Positions 59,601 to 64,000 of a DNA stretch of 64,000 nucleotides are shown piece by piece. The notes beneath the pieces were generated by a model, which worked only from the letters and a program-made list of their open reading frames with translations, was not told the DNA's origin and did not search any database. The stretch covers positions 1 through 64,000 of the forward strand of contig CABZWX010000001.1 of NCBI GenBank assembly GCA_902529515.1, given 5' to 3'. Within the stretch, counting starts at the first letter, position 1. Each line of letters starts with the position of its first letter. The translations under genes and the position numbers were made by a program. The stretch comes from an uncultured SAR116 cluster alpha proteobacterium. Its GTDB lineage: Bacteria; Pseudomonadota; Alphaproteobacteria; Puniceispirillales; Marisalimonadaceae.

Positions 59601-61058
59601 ATGAATGAAGTAGCTTTAAGTTTTTATAGGAAGATAAATAAAGGTAAATTAGCAATAATCGATATTGGTTCTAATTCTATTAGACTTGTTATATATCCTC
59701 AAAATGGCAAATACCCTTTTCCATTATTCAATGAAAGAATAAATTGTAAACTTGGTGAAGGTTTATCATTGAGCAAAAATATTTCAAGTCAATCAATTTC
59801 AAAAGCTTTGTCAGCTATAAAGCGTTTTGCTTATATAATAAAAACTATGTCTGTAAAACATCAATTAATTATAGCAACTGCAGCTGTTAGAAACGCCAAA
59901 AATGCAAAAGAATTTTTACGTCCTGCAGAAAAACTTCTTAATCATAATATTAAAATCTTGTCTGCTAAAGAGGAGGCTGACTATGCCTGTCTTGGAGTTC
60001 TTAGCAACATAAAAGTTGATAAAGGGCTTATAGCAGATTTAGGAGGAGGAAGTTTAGAACTTATTCTTATTCAAGATGGAAAAAAGATAAAATCAACGAG
60101 TATTGATATTGGACACTTATCTCAGATTACTAGTGAAGAAATCAGAAAAGAAATTAATAAAGTTGAATGGCTGAATAAATCTAAAGGTCTTACATTGTTT
60201 GGAACAGGTGGAAGTTTTAGAGCTCTAGGATCTGCCTATATAAAGAATTATAATTATCCACTCTCATTATTGCATGGATTAAAATTCGATATCGAAAGAG
60301 GGATAATCCTTTTGGATCAAATGTCAGATGAAAACAAAGAAGTATTAGGTATACCTCCTGGTAGAACTGATACTATTTCAACTGCAGCAAAGATAATAAC
60401 TCACCTGATTTTATCATCAAATGTAAAAAATATTATGATTAGTGGAACAAGTATAAGAGATGGATTGATAGCAGAATTAAATAAAGAAAATAGGATCAAT
60501 CCAGATAAAGTTGCTTACTATAATGTACTTGCAAAAAACCAAAGATTTAATGGTATGCAAACTAAAATAAAAAAAATATTCAGTCCTATTTTTCAAAAAA
60601 TTGCAGATAAAGATCTTGAAAGGGTATTTAAAATTAGTACTAATCTTTCAGATATTTCTTGGGACGAACAGCCAGATATGAGAGGTAATATTGCCGCAAA
60701 CAAAATCTTATCACTACCAGTAAGAGATTTAACTCATATTGAGAGGGTATGGATGGCCAAAGTTGTTTATCACAGATATGTTGGTACTAAAGATAAACAA
60801 CAAATTGATAAAAGAATAATCAATTTACTTTCAGAAAAGCAAAAAATTTCATCTTATGCTATAGGTTTAGGATTAAGATTTTTATATAATTTTAGCGCAG
60901 GATTACCAAAAAATTTGGATAAAATTAAATTTAAGATTAAGAAAAATAAATTAACTTGTAAAATAAAACCTGAAGCCAAAGCTCTCATGGATAAAGAAAA
61001 TGAACGAAGATTAAAAAACTTTGCTAATGCTTCTAATTTAAATTATGAGATTATATAA
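59601..61058 (+). CDS. ppx: exopolyphosphatase/GppA family
   Basis: LAIIDIGSNSIRLVIY, LIADLGGGSLELILI; downstream of ppk1. Confidence 0.94.
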   Translation: MNEVALSFYRKINKGKLAIIDIGSNSIRLVIYPQNGKYPFPLFNERINCKLGEGLSLSKNISSQSISKALSAIKRFAYIIKTMSVKHQLIIATAAVRNAKNAKEFLRPAEKLLNHNIKILSAKEEADYACLGVLSNIKVDKGLIADLGGGSLELILIQDGKKIKSTSIDIGHLSQITSEEIRKEINKVEWLNKSKGLTLFGTGGSFRALGSAYIKNYNYPLSLLHGLKFDIERGIILLDQMSDENKEVLGIPPGRTDTISTAAKIITHLILSSNVKNIMISGTSIRDGLIAELNKENRINPDKVAYYNVLAKNQRFNGMQTKIKKIFSPIFQKIADKDLERVFKISTNLSDISWDEQPDMRGNIAANKILSLPVRDLTHIERVWMAKVVYHRYVGTKDKQQIDKRIINLLSEKQKISSYAIGLGLRFLYNFSAGLPKNLDKIKFKIKKNKLTCKIKPEAKALMDKENERRLKNFANASNLNYEII

Positions 61059-61907
61059 TCATTTAATTGCCGAAACATAATTAATACATGCTTTATAATT
61101 TGTTTCATCATTAACTCTTCTTTTTTTGCATAATTCAATCATTTCATTCTTAATGATTAATAATTTATCACTAGATAAATTCTTTTCTGATAATATTTTT
61201 GCTCTTGGTCCAATTCCCATAAGAATTTTTGCGTTGTTTGTTACACTATCTTTAGTTGAAATTGAAGTATAAACTTTATCAACATTAATATTTTTAAACC
61301 CAGAGAATTCAAGAATTTCTTTTATATATTCTTCATCATTAAATGCAAATGGACCAGGTTTTTTTGTTATTTCTGGAAGATCTTCTTGAGTATATTTTGT
61401 TATAATTTCCATACCTTCAATGAAGAATTCGTTTTTCATCAAATCTGTCCAACAAACAAAATGTAGAGAACCGTTTGTTTTCATTGATGAATGTATATTT
61501 TGAAAAGCATCAAATGGATTTTCAAAAAACATTACGCCAAATCTTGATATAACTTTATTAAAATAATTCTTTTTAAATTTATAATTTTGTACATCACAGT
61601 TTATAAATTCAATTACATTGATATTTGAAAATTTACTTTTTGCATGTTCCAACAGAGTATTAGATATATCAGCTCCAACAACATGACCAGTATTATCTAA
61701 TAATTTAGAAGTTTGATAAGTTGTTTCCCCACCCCCACAACCAATATCTAAAACATGATCAGATTTTTGAATATTAGCTTTTAAAAAAAATTTTTTAGTT
61801 AGAATAGAAAATCGTTCATTCATGGAATCATCAAATCTTACCCACTTTGGGCCAGATTTTTCGTTCCAATACTCAGATTGCTCAATGTTAATAATTTTTT
61901 GGTTCAT
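61059..61907 (-). CDS. class I SAM-dependent methyltransferase
   Basis: VLDIGCGGGETTYQTSKLL, VVGADISNTLLEHA, SRFGVMFFENP. Confidence 0.92.
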   Translation of the reverse strand: MNQKIINIEQSEYWNEKSGPKWVRFDDSMNERFSILTKKFFLKANIQKSDHVLDIGCGGGETTYQTSKLLDNTGHVVGADISNTLLEHAKSKFSNINVIEFINCDVQNYKFKKNYFNKVISRFGVMFFENPFDAFQNIHSSMKTNGSLHFVCWTDLMKNEFFIEGMEIITKYTQEDLPEITKKPGPFAFNDEEYIKEILEFSGFKNINVDKVYTSISTKDSVTNNAKILMGIGPRAKILSEKNLSSDKLLIIKNEMIELCKKRRVNDETNYKACINYVSAIK

Positions 61908-61946
61908 ATCATTAACTCTTATAACGCTTTAGTATAGTTGGTAATT

Positions 61947-62999
61947 TTAAGTATACTTAAAATATTTTTCTTTAAATTTCAAAGCAACGGAAACTAGTAA
62001 TATTAGTATAGGTACTTCAACAAGAGGACCAATAACAGTTGCGAAAGCCTCTTTTGATGCAAGCCCAAAAGTGGCAATTGAAACTGCAATAGCTAATTCA
62101 AAATTATTTGAAGCTGCAGTGAATGATAAAGAAGTAGCCTTTGGATAATTAATATTATAAAACCTGCTGATACCAAAACTAATAAAAAACATGATTAGAA
62201 AATATATGACTAAAGGAATTGATATTGTTAAAACATCTAAAGGTAGTTTCAAAAGTTCATTTCCTTTTAGAGTAAACATAACAATTATTGTAAATAACAG
62301 CGCAATTAAAGTTATAGGACTTATTCTAGGAAGAAACTTGTTCTCGTACCATTTTTCACCATATCTTTTAACTAATAATGATCTTGTCACAAAACCTGCT
62401 AAAAATGGAATACCAAGATAAATTAGAATAATTTTGGCGATGTATAATATTGAGATATCAATAATTTGTCCACCATATCCAAAAAATTCCGGCAAAATTT
62501 TTAAAAAAAACCACGCATAAGGCGCGAAGAAGATAATTTGAAAAATTGAATTAAAGGCAACTAATCCTGCTACATATTCTGAACTTCCTCTAGCCAACTC
62601 ATTCCAAACAAGAACCATTGCTATACATCTAGCTAGACCAATTAGTATGACGCCAGTCATATATTCAGGCTTATCAGAAAGAAAAGTAACAGCTAAAAAA
62701 AACATCAATGCAGGGCCTATTATCCAATTTTGAAATAAAGACAAAGCTAAGACTTTCTTATCTTTAAAAACTTCAATTATTTTTTTATATTTAACTTTTG
62801 CTAAAGGTGGATACATCATTAGAATAAGCCCTATTGCAATAGGAATATTTGTATTACTGAAAGTTATTGAATCAAGAAATTTGGGCATATTAAGAAAAAC
62901 ATTACCAATAACTATACCTATAATCATTGCAAGAAATATCCATAGAGTTAGGTATTTATCTAAAAATGATAGATTTAATTTTTTATGTTTTGGATACAT
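61947..62999 (-). CDS. arsB: ACR3 family arsenite efflux permease
   Basis: Conserved ACR3 motif [35 protein letters not shown]. Confidence 0.95.
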   Translation of the reverse strand: MYPKHKKLNLSFLDKYLTLWIFLAMIIGIVIGNVFLNMPKFLDSITFSNTNIPIAIGLILMMYPPLAKVKYKKIIEVFKDKKVLALSLFQNWIIGPALMFFLAVTFLSDKPEYMTGVILIGLARCIAMVLVWNELARGSSEYVAGLVAFNSIFQIIFFAPYAWFFLKILPEFFGYGGQIIDISILYIAKIILIYLGIPFLAGFVTRSLLVKRYGEKWYENKFLPRISPITLIALLFTIIVMFTLKGNELLKLPLDVLTISIPLVIYFLIMFFISFGISRFYNINYPKATSLSFTAASNNFELAIAVSIATFGLASKEAFATVIGPLVEVPILILLVSVALKFKEKYFKYT

Positions 63000-63006
63000 C
63001 TTTTAT

Positions 63007-64000
63007 TTAAGCAACTTCTCGACCACTTGCCCATACTTTTCTAATGATTGGTAAATCCTTTTTAATACTTAATCTTACCAAATCTGCTTTTAAACCTTCT
63101 TTAATCATTCCTCTATCATTTAAGCCTGTAACTTTACAGGGGTTAGCAGTTACTGCAGCGATACTTTTGGGTAAATTATTAGATTTTATGCCCCACATTA
63201 TCGCTGCCATCATCAATGATGAAGGCACGTAATCAGAACTTAAAATATCTAGAAGGTCTTTATCAATAAGTGATTGAGCTGAAACATTACCTGAATGAGA
63301 TCCTCCTCTTACTAAATTTGGTGCTCCCATTATTATTTTTATGTTACTGCTTTTACACTTTGTTGCTGCTTCAATAGTGGTTGGAAACTCAGCTAAATTT
63401 ATACCTTGTGAACTACTCTCTTCTACATCAGAAATTGTAGTATCATCATGACTAGCCAATACTGCATTTAATCTTTTACTAAATTTTATTGTTTCAATTT
63501 TATGTTTTTTACCAAACATTTTTTGAAGATCTTTTAAGTATGAAAAGTGTTGTTGAATTTGTGATTCTGAAAGACCAAATTTCCCTGATAAATAAACTTT
63601 GAACTGTGAAACATCACGAAACTGTCTTTGGCCTGGTGTGTGATCCATAAGACTAACTATTTTTACCTTATCCTGATCGTTGAATTCTTCTAACTCCTGA
63701 ATTAAATTTTCTGAACATATTTCAGCTCTTAGATGAATAAAATGATCAATCTTAAAAGATTTGTCTTTTGATAAGTTATTGATAGAGGTGGCTGTTTCTC
63801 TTGCATATTTGTCATATCTATGCACACCATCTCTGTTAATAGACCCTACTCTTAAAGCATCGAAAACAGTTGTAATACCTGCAGATGCTAATTCTCCATC
63901 GTGAGCTGTAAGAGCATTATTTATAGGCCAATTTACACCAGGTCTTGGTTTGAGATGCCTTTCTAAATTATCTGTGTGTAGTTCAACTAAACCTGGAATT
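63007..64000 (-). CDS. phnM: alpha-D-ribose 1-methylphosphonate 5-triphosphate diphosphatase PhnM (5' end outside window)
   Basis: DHTPGQRQFRDVSQF, ASHDDTTISDVEESS, PNLVRGGSHSGNVSA; frame stays open to 64000 with PGLVELHTDNLERHLKPRPGVNW. Confidence 0.95.
   Translation of the reverse strand, partial: IPGLVELHTDNLERHLKPRPGVNWPINNALTAHDGELASAGITTVFDALRVGSINRDGVHRYDKYARETATSINNLSKDKSFKIDHFIHLRAEICSENLIQELEEFNDQDKVKIVSLMDHTPGQRQFRDVSQFKVYLSGKFGLSESQIQQHFSYLKDLQKMFGKKHKIETIKFSKRLNAVLASHDDTTISDVEESSSQGINLAEFPTTIEAATKCKSSNIKIIMGAPNLVRGGSHSGNVSAQSLIDKDLLDILSSDYVPSSLMMAAIMWGIKSNNLPKSIAAVTANPCKVTGLNDRGMIKEGLKADLVRLSIKKDLPIIRKVWASGREVA

Noticed and set aside
61059-61907. Possible ArsM arsenite methyltransferase next to ACR3
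   Set aside because: Lacks the conserved cysteine set expected of ArsM; looks like a generic ubiquinone-type SAM methyltransferase
1-64000. CRISPR arrays, tRNA/rRNA genes, transposons, integrated prophage
   Set aside because: No regularly spaced repeats, tRNA-like cloverleafs, rRNA-like GC-richer blocks or transposase/integrase motifs noticed on reading; a tRNAscan/Infernal run would be decisive

Overview
AT-rich, gene-dense 64 kb chromosomal window. Short intergenic gaps, overlapping start/stop codons and many solute-uptake genes suggest a streamlined heterotrophic marine alphaproteobacterium; this is an inference, no marker gene was placed. I found no rRNA, tRNA, CRISPR array, transposase or integrase. 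Main blocks: a DUF2256-DUF2805-cryptochrome/photolyase cassette (2.4-4.3 kb); AzlCD, a MazG-like protein and a ParB-type-HTH protein with an apparently dead MT-A70-like domain (5-7.4 kb); AtuA/DUF4387; metal-related genes (pseudoazurin, MOSC, ModA, SCO1); pobA-pcaHG; a BVMO; a six-gene carboxylate uptake/catabolism operon with TctCBA (24.9-31.3 kb); glutathione-dependent formaldehyde oxidation (34-36 kb); a large CoA-ester cluster with a TRAP transporter whose gene content resembles the Pseudomonas itaconate-degradation locus (39-52 kb); ppk-ppx facing a phnM-ACR3-methyltransferase operon (57-64 kb). Most notable: the degenerate HTH-MT-A70 protein, the divergent cryptochrome cassette with an unlisted 47-aa zinc-knuckle ORF, the expanded itaconate-type cluster, a candidate ~80-nt structured RNA near 17.8 kb, and hairpins just downstream of two transporter binding-protein genes, one of them embedded in the first codons of tctB. 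All homology calls are by eye from protein motifs; no database search was run.
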